A DNA stretch of 64,000 bases from Oscillospiraceae bacterium (GCA_910574635.1 CAJTCG010000002.1:62001-126000); one strand, 5' to 3'; positions 42,421-50,853 are shown, counted from the first letter of the stretch. Translations and numbers: made by a program. Notes: a model not told the origin generated them from the letters alone.

Positions 42421-43272
42421 ATGGGAAACCTGGAGTACTTGATGCCTATTATTCTTGAAGTGGTCCATTGGGCAAAGGATAAGGCGGGAGCGTCTAAAAA
42501 GGACCTTCAATTGCAGATGTTAGACTTGAGAGAAGAAGTGCGTGCTTTATTGGCAACGAGAGGGGAGGACCTTGCATATCAAGATTTTGTAATTCAAGAG
42601 GTTCTTAGACGGACCCAAATACCCGGAAATATAGAAATCCATGCAAATACAGTAAACATATACTATGGGAATCCCGGGGCTGCGTACACGGCATCGTCTC
42701 ACCTTTTTGATGGACAATCTTCAAGGGTTGAGCCTTTTGAAGAGAAGCAAAAAGCATATCTTACAGGTGACCTCGCATGTTTCAAGCCCCGTATTGATAT
42801 AATTCGTCAACTACTTGAAGAGCTCTTAGGTTTCTCAAAAATATCGAACGATGACTTTAGGATACTGCTGGGGGCTATTGAAAGGGAGGAATTGCAGGCT
42901 GTTGGAGTATACCTCGAAGACCATGACCACCGGATAGCTGAAATTAAAATTGCAATCGACTGGGATGAATATCATCAAGCACTGGCCACCCAGGGGCCTT
43001 ATCTTTGTGCAAACAAGCCTGATTGGGAGCGAGGCCTACCTTCTGAAATATGTACACTTAAAAAACGCTTCTTGGACATAGCAGTAAATACGGGCAAGCC
43101 AATATATGTGTGGTTTAGCAGTTTAAAACAACAATCCGGTGGCAGGAATATGCGCGAGAAAATCGTATACTACTTTGACAAAAAAGTACCCACATGGGCT
43201 GTTGCGCTTAACGAAAGACAGGTTGCCATTAGTGAGCTAAAGGAAATTACGGTAACTATGAGGAGTTTTTGA
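42421..43272 (+). CDS. Protein of unknown function, possibly defence-related
   Basis: 283 residues; GAAGGGAGGG upstream of the ATG. Helical N-terminus (~1-75), a short beta segment GNIEIHANTVNIYYGNPG like those in front of effector domains of defence proteins, then a C-terminal alpha/beta domain (AEIKIAIDWDEYHQALATQG, KIVYYFDKKVPTWAVALNE). Soluble. No family recognised with confidence. The context (rpn, cyclase, GmrSD-like and TIR genes) suggests an island role. Confidence 0.55.
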   Translation: MGNLEYLMPIILEVVHWAKDKAGASKKDLQLQMLDLREEVRALLATRGEDLAYQDFVIQEVLRRTQIPGNIEIHANTVNIYYGNPGAAYTASSHLFDGQSSRVEPFEEKQKAYLTGDLACFKPRIDIIRQLLEELLGFSKISNDDFRILLGAIEREELQAVGVYLEDHDHRIAEIKIAIDWDEYHQALATQGPYLCANKPDWERGLPSEICTLKKRFLDIAVNTGKPIYVWFSSLKQQSGGRNMREKIVYYFDKKVPTWAVALNERQVAISELKEITVTMRSF

Positions 43273-43356
43273 GAAAGGCAAATATGATATCGCTGTCTTT
43301 TCCGCCATGCGGGAATCTGGGTCAATCCAGATACTAATTTCTAGTTTGGAAGACTA

Positions 43357-43941
43357 CTACTTCTTGCCATTCCTTTCGAATTTTAGGGTAATTGCGTATC
43401 TTTCAGCTTCAATTACCACTTCAGGTAACCGTTCCCGAAGAATCTTGCTTAACGCATCGACATGATAAGCACTCCCCACAACGGGTAATGCACCAACCAA
43501 GCGATTACCGGAAAAATCAATTCTTTCTTCATCATCATAAAAGAAAAATCTCATATTTACAACATCAATGCTTTTCGCTTCGTCTTCTGATATTCCAAAC
43601 TGCCTTTGCAAATGCTTGTACTTAACGCTATCATCTGGTTCTGCAAGCGTTTTTTTCAGACAATAATAATTTTCACCAGCGAAAATCTCTCCCTTCTTGA
43701 TTTCCATATCATAAACCTTTGCCACCGTTTGTCCCTGTGCTATGATGCAATACCCAGCTAAATCAAGTTCGTCACATATTTTGCAAATTGCCGACATGCA
43801 CATACAAGCATATTGTATTCTAGGGTCATTCATGTTTAGACACGGCTTGCTTTTGTTTCCGTTCGTTGGCTTAAATTGAGTTGCCAAAATAACAGTGGCT
43901 ATAAACACTAAAGAAATCCACAAGAAAACCACATCCCCCAA
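43357..43941 (-). CDS. Membrane-anchored protein, unknown
   Basis: 194 residues, TTG start as given by the reading frame. One N-terminal TM (VVFLWISLVFIATVILA), then a cytoplasmic domain with a Cys cluster (ACMCMSAICKICDELDLAGYC) and an alpha/beta C-terminus (MRFFFYDDEERIDFSG). Downstream of the 66-residue gene on the same strand; the hairpin at 43966-43990 lies between them. The first 37 codons are duplicated at 12005. Confidence 0.55.
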   Translation of the reverse strand: MGDVVFLWISLVFIATVILATQFKPTNGNKSKPCLNMNDPRIQYACMCMSAICKICDELDLAGYCIIAQGQTVAKVYDMEIKKGEIFAGENYYCLKKTLAEPDDSVKYKHLQRQFGISEDEAKSIDVVNMRFFFYDDEERIDFSGNRLVGALPVVGSAYHVDALSKILRERLPEVVIEAERYAITLKFERNGKK

Positions 43942-44345
43942 ATTTACTTTTTAGCGATGCAAGGCCCTCACTACTACAGTGAGGGCCTTGCCATTGATAA
44001 TGTCTGCCTACCTGTCATTCTCCACATATACGCTGGGCTTCATTTTTTAAAATGACCTCAATTTCACTATCATGCTTTCGCCGTTCAATCCACTCATTTT
44101 GCTGAAGCTTCACATAGTTTTTCAATTCGGCTTCCTGAATAGCGTTAAGGTTGAACAGAGATGCGACTGCCATTGCAATCTTCAAAACTTGCATGGAATC
44201 CTTTATTATACTCATAAACCTATCTCCTCTCTAACTATTTTGCTATATGTGTGATTCATGAGATACCTTCCCTCCGAGGTTAAGTATACCATACAAGGAG
44301 AGAAAGAGTCCAGTAAAATCTATAGGCTGACAGAGAAAACCTCAA
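43829..44345 (-). repeat. 517-bp inverted repeat, right copy
   Basis: Reverse complement of 11601-12117; carries the complete context of the 66-residue gene and the start of the intact gene 43357-43941, so this is the likely original. Confidence 0.85.
44015..44215 (-). CDS. 66-residue protein, copy 2
   Basis: Same protein, ribosome site (GAGGAG) and promoter as the copy at 11731-11931. Here it is followed by the intact membrane-anchored gene 43357-43941, so the two probably form a functional pair that was only half-copied to the left arm. Confidence 0.6.
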   Translation of the reverse strand: MSIIKDSMQVLKIAMAVASLFNLNAIQEAELKNYVKLQQNEWIERRKHDSEIEVILKNEAQRICGE

Positions 44346-44529
44346 GCGGCATTGGACGCTCATGGCTGTTTGACAAAAGAAGGCTGCAGGCGCTGAAGAT
44401 AAAAAAGCAACCTGAAGCCCGATATTGCTGGAGAATCCTGCGTTAAGATGGGCAAGGCTAAACATGGTATTGGGACCATATGCTCGGACTCGGCCGTCAG
44501 AAGAAGGCGTTCCTCCAGCCATGAGGACT

Positions 44530-44895
44530 AATTGTCCTTGCGAATAGTGCGGGGAAAGGGAGAAGCCCAGTTGCGCAGAAACCAGCAAGAGTAAAAATAA
44601 ACCTCGGTGGGGGAGTGACCTTGTGGCCGCCCCCTCTTCTTTTCTTAGTGACTACAGTTTCTTGCAGAAACAATTGGTGGGAAACAGATACACGTTTTAC
44701 ATGGAGGGAGTTGACAAAAGAAGAATACGACTAGGCGGAGTGGGGCTTGCGGCTCGATACTGTTGGAAAACCTGTTTTGGGATGGGAGCTGGAGGAGGGT
44801 CTATGGGCGGTGTCGGACCCACTATGCCCATAGCCAGGGGACCCAAGGACATCCTTCTTTTGCCAAAAGAAAGCCCCTCACCAGGAAGGTGGGGG
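44530..44895. repeat. Spacer repeat, most complete copy
   Basis: About 365 bp from TTGTCCTTGCGAATAGTGC through GTTTCTTGCAGAAAC, GCGGCTCGATACTG, GGCGGTGTCGGACC to TTCTTTTGCCAAAAGAAAG and the CCCCTCACC/GGTGGGGGG hairpin, terminator of the rpn gene at 44904. Confidence 0.8.
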
Positions 44896-44903
44896 GTTAT
44901 AGA

Positions 44904-45740
44904 CTATTTCACAGCTTCTACATCGGCAACATCTCGCTCAAGCAAAGAGGCAATCTTGGCATCATCAAGACCAGCCTTTCGCATGCTGCGGACGCCCTTT
45001 GCAAACTCCTCCTGGCGGCCCTCCTGGCGGCCCTCCTGGCGGCCTTCTTGATGGACATTGTATCTCTCGATTTCCCAAACAGCCTCTTGGCTAAATAGTG
45101 TCCTCATGATATCATGCACCTCCTTTTGGCGGGTGGTCAAAAATGGTGTAAGGACGTTCTTCTTTAAACAAATGCGTATTGTCTCACTGGCGGCCGTATC
45201 AGTTTTCCCATGTAGGGCAATCTGCTCATCAGAAATCCTGCAAAACTCGAAATACTGCCCAAGGATTTGCTGGGGTTTTTCTTCCCGCAAGACCTTGACT
45301 TCGACCTCGACGCTGCCAGGGCCTTCATACAGGTCTGACAGTCTCAAAATATCTGGAACATTTTTGCGCTTGCCGGTATATACCACATATAGCTCTGGCC
45401 TGGGGATATCATCCCTTTTGTCAGAATATAGGGAAATTTTCTTTTCCTCAACATACTCCTTATAAGTTTCCGCCAGATACATCAGCATCCGCAGAGCAAT
45501 CTTGGGGGAGTATGTGGACTGCGCTTCTACCAGCAAGATTAGTCTGTCCCGAACTCGGAGGCCCAAATCATTATATTGGCCAGTAGTTAAGATATTCTCC
45601 AAGGTAACCAGTTTGATATCTGTTTCTGTTACGTCCTGGTCCTCCGGGTGCAACTCCAGATACAATTCACGGGCATATTCCGGCTGGCTGAATAGATATG
45701 TGAATACGCTGTCCTTAACGGACCGCTTGATTTCCGGCAT
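44904..45740 (-). CDS. Rpn-family PD-(D/E)XK nuclease, B-type, intact
   Basis: 278 residues from ATG 45740 (MPEIKRSVKDSVFTYLF), GAGGTGG 5 nt upstream. Nuclease core: Asp58 (YNDLGLRV) and Glu72/Gln74 (LLVEAQST). Then PELYVVYTGKRK, a conserved HDIMRTLFSQEAVWE helix, three GRQE tetrapeptide repeats encoded by near-identical 12-nt units (45010-45055), and the tail SMRKAGLDDAKIASLLERD. A variable tetrapeptide repeat before the C-terminal domain is known from Rpn toxin-antitoxin proteins. AAAGGG before SMRKAG could serve an internal start. Own promoter at 45762-45790. Confidence 0.85.
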   Translation of the reverse strand: MPEIKRSVKDSVFTYLFSQPEYARELYLELHPEDQDVTETDIKLVTLENILTTGQYNDLGLRVRDRLILLVEAQSTYSPKIALRMLMYLAETYKEYVEEKKISLYSDKRDDIPRPELYVVYTGKRKNVPDILRLSDLYEGPGSVEVEVKVLREEKPQQILGQYFEFCRISDEQIALHGKTDTAASETIRICLKKNVLTPFLTTRQKEVHDIMRTLFSQEAVWEIERYNVHQEGRQEGRQEGRQEEFAKGVRSMRKAGLDDAKIASLLERDVADVEAVK

Positions 45741-45761
45741 GAGCACCACCTCTTTGGAATG

Positions 45762-45790
45762 ATTATAGCATGATGACGGTAGAAACTCAA
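45762..45790 (-). promoter_or_regulatory. Sigma-A promoter of the B-type rpn gene
   Basis: Minus strand TTGAGT - 17 bp - TATAAT, 22 bp before the start codon region. Confidence 0.65.
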
Positions 45791-45904
45791 GAGCCGTTTT
45801 CGCCCAGTGCCGTCGGTGCTGTGCAGGGCCTGGAGGCTACGTACTGAACTACTTCTCCGCAGGCAGAGCCTAAGGTGCTGCCCGGCACTGCCGAGCAGTC
45901 GGAA

Positions 45905-46078
45905 ACTGGTTCATGGGAGCAAAAGAAGACGGTGGGTTTTTTGTAGCCAGATACTGTTGGGGGGGCTGCTCTTGGATGAATGGAGCAGGGGAGATGCTCA
46001 TGACCCATATGTCCCTGACTCAGGACAGACCGCCTTCTTTTTTACCAAAGAGACTCTCTTGCCAAATAGCAAAGAGAT
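45905..46078. repeat. Spacer repeat copy
   Basis: AGCAAAAGAAGACGG, CCAGATACTGTTGGGGGGG, CATATGTCCCTGACTCAGGAC and TTCTTTTTTACCAAAGAGA with CTCTTGCC/AGCAAAGAG. Links an rpn tail remnant to the promoter side of the B-type rpn gene. Confidence 0.6.
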
Positions 46079-46084
46079 GCTGCG

Positions 46085-46345
46085 GAAGAATTAACTCTTC
46101 CAATACTGTTGGACCTTTTCCATAGCGGATTTCAGGGATAACCCAAAGCGTCTTACAAGGGACTATGCAATCACTACCTGGTTGTTTACAAGTTCTCGGA
46201 GCTCATTTACCAGAGCGGCGATGCACACTTCCATATCCTGCTACAACACCTTTTCCACATTCCTTGGCTCAAATCACTCATTTCGGACACCCCCGTTTCA
46301 AGCACCCGTAACATGTTAATATCAAGTTCATTTTTCATCTCACGA
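46085..46345 (-). pseudogene. Rpn tail remnant, heavily mutated
   Basis: Minus strand reads MKNELDINMLRVLETGVSEM then DLSQGMW and loses the frame; the end resembles the A-type tail (CTTCCAATACTGTTGGACC). The internal ribosome site is GGGGGT here. Not expected to be functional. Confidence 0.6.
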
Positions 46346-46399
46346 GCGTCCCGTGGCCATCGTATCCTTTTGTGAAATCAAAGCTCTAGGACTAAATGA

Positions 46400-46428
46400 A
46401 ATCAGGAGCTCCAAAGAACTCCTGGAGC
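46400..46428 (-). terminator. Hairpin after the cyclase gene
   Basis: CAGGAGCTC/GAGTTCTTTGGAGCTCCTG-type stem (CAGGAGCTCC..ACTCCTGG) 20 bp past the stop, with TTTCATTT beyond on the minus strand. Confidence 0.5.
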
Positions 46429-46447
46429 AACAATACTGTTTTAAGAC

Positions 46448-47281
46448 CTATTGATGGGGGTAATCGGGTTTAACTGCTAGCTTTAAATACTTTCCAATTA
46501 CCTGTTTCCCCTCACTAACACTGCTTCCCTCTTCCAAGGGAACTGTTAGGTCTGGAGAGGTAAATACATCATTCCAATATTCAAGCAACCAAAGATATTT
46601 TCGATAGATTCCTTCGTCCGAGTGATATGTATTTAAATTTTGCACTAGATACTCCCTAATCCTTCTTAACCATAAATAATAGTCATACTCGGGATAATCT
46701 AATTCCTGAAATTGTCTCAGATAGTCAAGGTAATAAAACCCATCTTTGTCACGCATAATTATAGAACTTAATAAGGATATATCAAAAGGATTTTGGTGAT
46801 TTTTCGATGCAGACACTCCGCAATTAAGCGTCTGGCCAGTCAGAATAATCCTAGGATATTTAGCTTTTTCAGATTCCAATACATACGCATCATTCATTGC
46901 TGGACCAAATGCATTATTTTCATCATGGTGAGCCAATCCTATGGAAACACCGCCACGAATAAACATCCCTAAATTCGATAAATCAATTTGCAGATGGATT
47001 AAATCTAAGAGTACATGGAATAGTCCTCCATCAAAGCTGATTGGGTAGGATATTATTGCGCTGTCCGAGAAAGTGGTTACCTGAACTCCGTACTTTCTTA
47101 ATCCTTCTCCGTCAAAACCGTTATCATTTAACTCTTTATAGCTATGAATGATATCCATTGCCTCTAATATACGCCTTTGCTCAGAGAAACTGCTTATAGA
47201 CCGATGAATCATATTTTTAAACCCTAGTATGTCAACAAAAGCAAGTATTCTGGATTCATAAATAGATAAATTTTGACACAT
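46448..47281 (-). CDS. Class III nucleotide cyclase-like protein (Pycsar-cyclase candidate)
   Basis: 277 residues from ATG 47281 (AAGGAG 9 nt upstream; ATG 47287 is an alternative). Motifs of class III cyclases: RILAFVDILGFKNMI with the first metal Asp, VTTFSDSAIISYP with the second, and MFIRGGVSIGLAHHDENNAF. No membrane or sensor domain, length ~280, which is the build of stand-alone Pycsar pyrimidine cyclases in phage defence. The neighbouring 2-TM gene upstream (47361-47963) is a candidate effector. Nucleotide specificity cannot be read from the sequence. Confidence 0.65.
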   Translation of the reverse strand: MCQNLSIYESRILAFVDILGFKNMIHRSISSFSEQRRILEAMDIIHSYKELNDNGFDGEGLRKYGVQVTTFSDSAIISYPISFDGGLFHVLLDLIHLQIDLSNLGMFIRGGVSIGLAHHDENNAFGPAMNDAYVLESEKAKYPRIILTGQTLNCGVSASKNHQNPFDISLLSSIIMRDKDGFYYLDYLRQFQELDYPEYDYYLWLRRIREYLVQNLNTYHSDEGIYRKYLWLLEYWNDVFTSPDLTVPLEEGSSVSEGKQVIGKYLKLAVKPDYPHQ

Positions 47282-47360
47282 AGTCATTCACTCCTTATGG
47301 TAAAACAGAACCAATTTGGGCTAACCATCCTCATCATAATTCCTCCTTGTAGCTGCCTAT

Positions 47361-47963
47361 CTAGGGTATAATCCAATCTGTCATCTTTTTATCACTCGCC
47401 GTGATGGGTCCTGTTGCCCACACTTCTATTTCACGGTAACAATTATGTGTATCGTTGGTCAGCCAGCGTTTCCCCTCAAATACTTTCTTGCCCTCGGACC
47501 AGATTCCATAAAAGATTCCTTCGTCCCTGTAGCCTCCCTCATAAAATACTGTACCTTCACCGACTCGATGCCCTTTGTCAAAGGTACCCTCATAATAAAT
47601 GGCGCGATATTGGTGGCCATCAAGCTCGAGGCTATAGGTTTCCCCATCACTGAAATTATTGTATTCTAAATGGCCCCATCCCTGCGGCATCCCATCATTC
47701 CAGAACCCGTAATAGAAACCTTCGTTGTAGCCTGAAGCGTGATATTCCACGGGAGCAAAAGGGAATATATATTTGGTAACTGGCAATGTATGATACATGC
47801 TGATAACGGTAACTACGATTCCGAGCAGTGAACCAACCTGTCCCCATATTCCATGTTTATCCTTTGCTTTGAGGAAGACCAAAAGCAATCCAATGGCTAT
47901 TGCTGCTTCGATTATAGTAAGGAGCCAACTTAGCCAAGTTGGAAGAGAATCAAAGAAAAGCAC
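47361..47963 (-). CDS. 2-TM protein with MORN-type repeats
   Basis: 200 residues from a GTG start (AAGGTGG 5 nt upstream). Two N-terminal TM helices (WLSWLLTIIEAAIAIGLLLV, GSLLGIVVTVISMYHTLPV), then Gly-rich MORN-like repeats (YNEGFYYGFWNDGMPQGWGH, YYEGTFDKGHRVGEGTVFYE, YRDEGIFYGIWSEGKKVFEG). It precedes the cyclase gene by 80 bp on the same strand. Pycsar effectors are often small TM proteins, so it may be the cyclase's effector, but MORN repeats are not a known nucleotide sensor. A paralogue starts at 72. Confidence 0.65.
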   Translation of the reverse strand: MLFFDSLPTWLSWLLTIIEAAIAIGLLLVFLKAKDKHGIWGQVGSLLGIVVTVISMYHTLPVTKYIFPFAPVEYHASGYNEGFYYGFWNDGMPQGWGHLEYNNFSDGETYSLELDGHQYRAIYYEGTFDKGHRVGEGTVFYEGGYRDEGIFYGIWSEGKKVFEGKRWLTNDTHNCYREIEVWATGPITASDKKMTDWIIP

Positions 47964-48257
47964 GGAACCACCTTCTTTCGTAATGCGTTCTGCACTTTAT
48001 TAAGGTCCTATCGACATATCTAACTTTCTGCGATGCCTGGAATTTACCCATTATATAAATTATTATATCATCACTTTATCCTCTCTTCAAGGAGCAGAAC
48101 AGAGTTGGAGCAGTGTTTTCACAGGGAATGGACCACAACTCCGCAATGCGGGAATCTGGGCCAATCCAAATATCTATTTGAAAAAAAATCTAGGGGGTGC
48201 CTTGAGCTACTCTTTCCTCTTCACCTAACATCGGCTGCCCACAAATCATTATGTACC

Positions 48258-48995
48258 TTAACGATACAAACTTTTTTCATATATATATACTGATGCCAGG
48301 TCCACATTTTCAAATCTAAGTTCTGCGCGGTCAGGGAAAAAGGTCATGATTGAAGCCCTTCCTGTGGGGATATTTAGAGAGAGTTGACTCGATGATTGAA
48401 GCCCAAAGAATATACGGGTTGCTTCATTTAGATTACATTCATGTACTAATTTTTCTTCATCTTGCCAGAACAGATTGAAGCTCCCAGGAACACCGTTGGA
48501 GCAAATGGCTTCCGTCATCCCGTCGTTATCAAGGTCTGAGAGATACATATCGCCCTTGCATGAAATAATTTTAGCAACATTATCGCCCTCCACTCGATAG
48601 AAATCAAAGGTAATACTCCCTTCTTCCGGCTCATATTTGAAGACAAAGCCATCGCTTTCCATTATGTTCTCAAAGGGAGTCAACCCTATAGAACCTTCAT
48701 TGAATGGGAAATGCAAGGAGTATAAAGTATCCAAAACTTCTTCGTGCCCATCTTCTTCATCTTTATATATGCTCAACAATTGACATGATGTCCCATCCGG
48801 TTTAACGTAAAACGTCCATTTCTCACTGTAATCAAGAGACAATGAGTATCCTTTTGCAACCTCTTCCGGCAGAAAGGGCTGAAGTGCCAGCGGCTCTTCA
48901 TCTGATGAGGAGTCGCCGACGGAATTCCCTCTACATCCGCAAAAGAAGAAAAAGAGGATTATACATAAAAATAGAAGCGCACATTTTCGACCCAA
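48258..48995 (-). CDS. Lipoprotein, unknown
   Basis: 245 residues. Lipobox region LFFFFCGCRGN with lipidated Cys19 or 21; acidic linker, then a beta-rich domain with a dockerin/FG-GAP-like loop MYLSDLDNDGMTEAICSNG that may bind calcium. ECF-type promoter P8 is 88 bp upstream. No partner gene. Surface-exposed; function unknown. Confidence 0.65.
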   Translation of the reverse strand: MGRKCALLFLCIILFFFFCGCRGNSVGDSSSDEEPLALQPFLPEEVAKGYSLSLDYSEKWTFYVKPDGTSCQLLSIYKDEEDGHEEVLDTLYSLHFPFNEGSIGLTPFENIMESDGFVFKYEPEEGSITFDFYRVEGDNVAKIISCKGDMYLSDLDNDGMTEAICSNGVPGSFNLFWQDEEKLVHECNLNEATRIFFGLQSSSQLSLNIPTGRASIMTFFPDRAELRFENVDLASVYIYEKSLYR

Positions 48996-49082
48996 CTTCT
49001 TTTACCCCCATCTTTCTTGGCCTTCCAAGCCAAATTCCAAAGTCCAAGAGGCCTCAAATACAATGCGATGCTCTCTTAGTTA

Positions 49083-49111
49083 TATATTGTTTGGGAAGTA
49101 GAAAATATTTC
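49083..49111 (-). promoter_or_regulatory. ECF-type promoter P8
   Basis: Minus strand GAAATA-N16-CAATATA, before the lipoprotein gene. Confidence 0.7.
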
Positions 49112-49124
49112 ATCAAATCCGAAA

Positions 49125-49235
49125 GGAAACCGGCGATGGAGGTACCGGGCCTCGAGGAATCCAAAACCGGGGACTGGCATAATCATTTTCTGTCAAAAGA
49201 AAGCCCCTTGCCAAGACTGGCAAGGGGTATATTCT
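49125..49235. repeat. Spacer repeat, short copy
   Basis: GGTACCGGGCCTCGAGG, TTTTCTGTCAAAAGAAAG and the CCCCTTGCC/GGCAAGGGG hairpin, directly before promoter P8. No rpn gene adjoins. Confidence 0.6.
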
Positions 49236-49347
49236 ATGAGAGTCCACACTCCCTAGAAAAGAAGGGAAGCAATAGCTGTCAAAACTGTTGCCTAGGTTTG
49301 CTGAATAAGCCCCTCACTCAAAACCATCATAAGGTTTCTATCAGCTA

Positions 49348-50208
49348 CTAAATGAGATAGAAATCGGAGACTTTGCAGCTAAAGGGCTGCCCCCATATGG
49401 AGCAATTTTCAGAGAAAATGGAAAAACAAATTTCCCCAACGTCTTTCCAAGCTTCCAGTGGAGCAAGGTCAGTCATTTCTCTGGAGAAAACAACCTTACT
49501 ATCCGTGGTGCCAAGGGTGATATCGACAAACTGCTTTTGTTTAGAGTCTTTAATTTGTAACTGAACTGCCTCCACACCTTGGGATACTTCAACTACAAAT
49601 CTCATTTGTTTTCCATGTGACGCAAACCTCGTCCAATTTTCGGGCGGGATATAAGAAAGCAGAGTCATGACAAACGCAGTCGACGGCACTTCCTTGACAG
49701 GAGGCAAAAATGTTGATTGTACATACAGCACCCCTCGTTCAGAGGCGCCTATTTGCGGGATATCCCGGGTAGCTGAATACGATTTGACAACTTGGATAGC
49801 CCTTGACCGAAGGTAGTCCTGAAAAATAGAGAATGGTTCGCTCCCTGCCTCTCGCGGCCTTTCTGCATTTGCGTACTGTGTTACGGGGCCATTGATTATG
49901 CCCGCCATGACTCCGGAAACATCATGCGCATCCTGATAGATTGTAATGCATGTATTTGCCTCCCCCGCAGCATGGTCGAGACGGGAAATCAAATCCGAGT
50001 TCATTTTAAGATATTCTTCTATTTTTTCTTTTGAATCAAGGCAAAAGGGAGGAGCCTTTTCAATAGAGGCGTGTATTTCTGAGATAATATCGTCAGCAAG
50101 CCACTTTGAGAGCTTCTTTTTGAGAGCATCTTTTGTTAGTGATGCTCCCTTCTTTATGGAATCCCAGGCAGCTCCAGAAGCTATGGAAAGTAAAAAACCG
50201 CTATCCAT
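49348..50208 (-). CDS. Protein of unknown function, second gene of a pair
   Basis: 286 residues from ATG 50208 (MDSGFLLSIASGAAWD); an upstream TTG at 50283 overlapping the previous stop is possible. N-terminal ~80 residues are helical (SLTKDALKKKLSKWLADDII, EKIEEYLKMNSDLISRLDHA), a build I associate with defence-type proteins; a short segment MAGIINGPVTQYANA follows, then a C-terminal beta-rich domain (MRFVVEVSQGVEAVQLQIKD). Follows the membrane gene 50280-50762 in one operon. No family named with confidence. Confidence 0.5.
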   Translation of the reverse strand: MDSGFLLSIASGAAWDSIKKGASLTKDALKKKLSKWLADDIISEIHASIEKAPPFCLDSKEKIEEYLKMNSDLISRLDHAAGEANTCITIYQDAHDVSGVMAGIINGPVTQYANAERPREAGSEPFSIFQDYLRSRAIQVVKSYSATRDIPQIGASERGVLYVQSTFLPPVKEVPSTAFVMTLLSYIPPENWTRFASHGKQMRFVVEVSQGVEAVQLQIKDSKQKQFVDITLGTTDSKVVFSREMTDLAPLEAWKDVGEICFSIFSENCSIWGQPFSCKVSDFYLI

Positions 50209-50279
50209 AAATACATTTTCCTTATGATTTATTTGCTGGTATATGCGATGAAATGCACTTAAAATCAGATGCAAAAGCG

Positions 50280-50762
50280 TCAAATCTTATTAGATGCCTT
50301 GGAGTACTGAATTTCAATACGGTTAATTTCCTTCGTTTTTATCGCAACAAAATTTTCCGGACGGTCTTTATAGGAGTACAATGGTTTACCCAGGCTTTCC
50401 GGAGGGCAAGGACCCTTCGAAATGCTCCATGTCGTATATGCCTGTAATTCAATCCAGGTATCACTTCCGTCAGTATAGAACCGTCGAAAGGCGCCCCTAT
50501 ATGTAACTTTCTCGTCACTGAGAAAAACTTGTACATAGCAGCCTCGCTCTATGTCCGTAATTCCTTCCCATATGGATTCTTCAAGCCTGACCCCCAATAC
50601 ATTTCCGATAGCCTTCTCAACTTTTGGGAGTCCACGTAGATAGCCTAAAAGAGTGCCCAAAATAAGGACAACAACCAGAAGAGCAACAGGTGACGTCTTT
50701 AGGGAACTCTTAAGGACCCCGTCAATGAGGGATAGAAATGGCGGAACAATTAAGGAGAACAC
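50280..50762 (-). CDS. Membrane-anchored protein, first gene of a pair
   Basis: 160 residues, GTG start. One or two N-terminal TM segments (VALLVVVLILGTLLGYL), then a soluble domain with small-beta-barrel traits (GCYVQVFLSDEKVTYRGAFR, WIELQAYTTWSI), a pattern like DUF6338 proteins (from memory). Promoter: minus strand TATAAT near 50797-50805 with a weak -35 17 bp before. Likely works with the protein at 49348, for example as membrane effector and sensor. Confidence 0.5.
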   Translation of the reverse strand: MFSLIVPPFLSLIDGVLKSSLKTSPVALLVVVLILGTLLGYLRGLPKVEKAIGNVLGVRLEESIWEGITDIERGCYVQVFLSDEKVTYRGAFRRFYTDGSDTWIELQAYTTWSISKGPCPPESLGKPLYSYKDRPENFVAIKTKEINRIEIQYSKASNKI

Positions 50763-50853
50763 GTACCTTGGCAGCGGGTACTACACCTGAATTTAATTAT
50801 AGCACAATCCGGGATGAATACAAAGTACTATCTGTCCTATTTAAGTACCAAAG

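Noticed and set aside
45010-45055. Short tandem repeat resembling a CRISPR array
   Set aside because: Three 12-nt units without spacers, in frame inside the rpn gene; this is a protein repeat.
9940-49235. Recurring CTTTTGCCAAAAG hairpins as phage attachment sites or integron attC sites
   Set aside because: They lie right after stop codons with T-rich tracts and act best as terminators; no integrase or recombinase gene is present and no core-site crossover is visible.
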